Of a stretch of 64,000 nucleotides of DNA, positions 62,943 to 64,000 are shown one piece after another. The stretch lies in contig JAEYRX010000064.1 in NCBI GenBank assembly GCA_023435225.1, forward strand, positions 62,001-126,000, given 5' to 3'. The notes below the pieces were generated by a model that did not search any database, was not told where the DNA came from, and saw nothing but the letters and a program-made list of their open reading frames with translations. A program made the translations under genes and the position numbers. The DNA is from Bacillota bacterium (GTDB taxonomy: Bacteria; Bacillota; UBA4882; UBA8346). How positions within the stretch are numbered: position 1 is the stretch's first letter; each line of letters opens with the position of its first letter.

Positions 62943-63287
62943 ATGGCGAAAACATTGCTTGGAGAAAAACTTCAAAAGCTCCGAAATGAAAAGAATTGGA
63001 CCCAGGATGAATTGGGGAAATTGACTGGAATCCACGGGAGAACCATTGGCAAGTATGAAGCGGGGATGTCTAATCCATCACGGTCAACGCTTAAAAAACT
63101 TGCTGATTTCTTTGGGGTATCGATGGAGTATTTTTTGGTTGAAGAAGAAAAATCGTTATTAAATATACCAATTAAGGATAAAGAATTATTGGGATACTTT
63201 TTAGAAGTAGACCGGATGAGCGATGAGGCAAAACAAGTAATTAAATCGGTAATTGAAGGGATGATAGCTAAAGAAAAGAAACTTTAG
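62943..63287 (+). CDS. XRE-family transcriptional regulator
   Basis: 114 residues from ATG 62943 (GAGG five bases upstream; an ATG at 62922 lies within the second operator). The helix-turn-helix spans about 7-62: LGEKLQKLRNEKNWTQDELG, KLTGIHGRTIGKYEAGMSNP, SRSTLKKLADFFGVSMEYFL. The C-terminal helical part likely mediates dimerisation. No obvious target gene is adjacent apart from itself, so a phage-like or stand-alone repressor is possible. Confidence 0.9.
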   Translation: MAKTLLGEKLQKLRNEKNWTQDELGKLTGIHGRTIGKYEAGMSNPSRSTLKKLADFFGVSMEYFLVEEEKSLLNIPIKDKELLGYFLEVDRMSDEAKQVIKSVIEGMIAKEKKL

Positions 63288-63798
63288 AACCTATCGTAGG
63301 TAGTGCAAAAGATTGTGTAAACCTCGGAATCCAGTTAAAATAAAAACTGATTCGGAAATGGACTCATTGGTTTTTATGGTCTCATTATTACCATTCTTAT
63401 TGACTTAAATTACATATTCTATAATAATAGAAAAAATCCTCTGAGATCGAACAAATGTTTTATTTTTTTAATCTTTGTTTCAGAGTTTATATATAATACT
63501 TTTAACACAATCTTTCTACCTCGCCACCATATTTACACAACTTTCTCGTAATCCAAAAACCCGTTTTTACCACGCCAAATACAAAAAATTTTGAAAATTA
63601 TAGAATTTTTTTACTTATTTGGGAAGGACAATTTTATTATTTACCGAATTATACCAACTAACTCAAACAGCTCTCTTGTTCCCCGGTAATAAAGGCCTAA
63701 TTACCGGGTAATCGAAAATATCTTAATTGCAAGGAGGCAATAAAATATTTTCCAGGAGAAAGAGACTGCCGAGTATTAAAAAATTGGAGGAATAATAC
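63288..63798. other. 511-bp AT-rich intergenic region
   Basis: No gene. One strong hairpin (63682-63708) and a GCAAGGAGGCAAT ribosome-site-like string without a following open frame are visible. Confidence 0.5.
63682..63708. repeat. Hairpin with 9-bp perfect stem
   Basis: CCCGGTAAT and ATTACCGGG flank AAAGGCCTA; no T tract, so probably not a terminator. It lies 90 nt before the last gene. Confidence 0.6.
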
Positions 63799-64000
63799 AT
63801 GTCATCTCAAAATCTAATCTCCGGCGCTTTAACACCGGAAACCAAAGACGAAGTCTTAAAACTAATCAGCGATATAAAAGCCAAACTAAACTTCCTGCTC
63901 ACCCTGCAGCCGGACGAGATCAAAAGTTTGGTAAAAGCCGCCAACGGATTTGCTCCCTTCATCGACAAAAGCTACAATTCCGTTACCGCCCATCCCGAGA
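63799..64000 (+). CDS. Unknown protein, 5' part only
   Basis: Starts MSSQNLISGALTPETKDEVL with GGAGG eight bases before ATG and stays open to the right edge (67 codons visible). The segment is helical (KLISDIKAKLNFLLTLQPDE, IKSLVKAANGFAPFI), with no signal peptide. I do not recognise the family; the rest lies outside the window. Confidence 0.7.
   Translation, partial: MSSQNLISGALTPETKDEVLKLISDIKAKLNFLLTLQPDEIKSLVKAANGFAPFIDKSYNSVTAHPE

Noticed and set aside
63740..63790. Text CCAGGAGAAAGAGACTGCC resembling a cobalamin-riboswitch box
   Set aside because: The rest of the cobalamin riboswitch (including the conserved helices upstream) is missing, and the match to the box has an insertion.

Overview
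The window reads as a low-GC chromosome segment from an endospore-forming Firmicute that has an outer membrane (diderm). Three sets of genes show this. First, a lipid A and LPS export block (lpxC, fabZ, lpxA, lpxI, lptC, lptA, lptB, one lptF/G-type permease, DUF3084, and an SLH-domain beta-barrel). Second, sporulation and germination genes (spoIIE, a SipL-like SPOCS/LysM protein, a GerMN protein, a gerA-type operon). Third, a clostridial SCIFF peptide with its radical-SAM maturase. I cannot fix the class; Negativicutes, Halanaerobiales or Limnochordia/Hydrogenisporia-like lineages would all fit.

Layout. 1-4.5 kb (minus strand): end of an RlmD-like rRNA methyltransferase; a compact unit of small Cys protein, tRNA-Ala(CGC), SCIFF and maturase; an orphan DNA methyltransferase. 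4.6-15.7 kb (minus): envelope proteins and the LPS block, with a consensus promoter before lpxC and a terminator between lpxA and lpxI. 15.8-25.4 kb (minus): an ABC ATPase with an unusual 841-residue membrane partner, two SPOCS proteins, an IPT/OmpA protein and birA. 25.7-30.7 kb: htrA, folB, and the NAD operon nadA-nadB-nadC. 30.9-41.7 kb (mostly minus): rhomboid, ftsH, tilS, spoIIE, ykvI-like, and a D,D-carboxypeptidase. 41.9-51.7 kb: hybrid histidine kinase, pcm, gerM-like, a small outer-membrane barrel, an LD-carboxypeptidase, the germinant receptor operon, and a 54-residue membrane protein too short for most gene callers. 51.8-60.5 kb: a Ste24-like protease, an HxlR regulator broken by an in-frame TGA, a PNPOx-like protein, then two large exported repeat proteins (HEAT, ankyrin). 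60.5-64 kb: gene-poor, repeat-rich DNA with a DUF433/DUF5615 toxin-antitoxin-type pair, an XRE regulator with visible operators, and the start of an unknown gene.

The most notable non-coding structure is three separate intergenic repeat families. (a) A 98-bp MITE-like element occurs in three copies, each with a TTAG target duplication. (b) A roughly 98-bp hairpin element occurs in three copies with a covarying stem and an invariant CTCATGA loop. (c) A hairpin element with a 38-nt core occurs in three copies, each placed 5' of a gene in the same relative orientation. One MITE copy is inserted inside a family (c) copy. Families (b) and (c) look like candidates for undescribed structured RNAs; this is inference from the alignments visible here.
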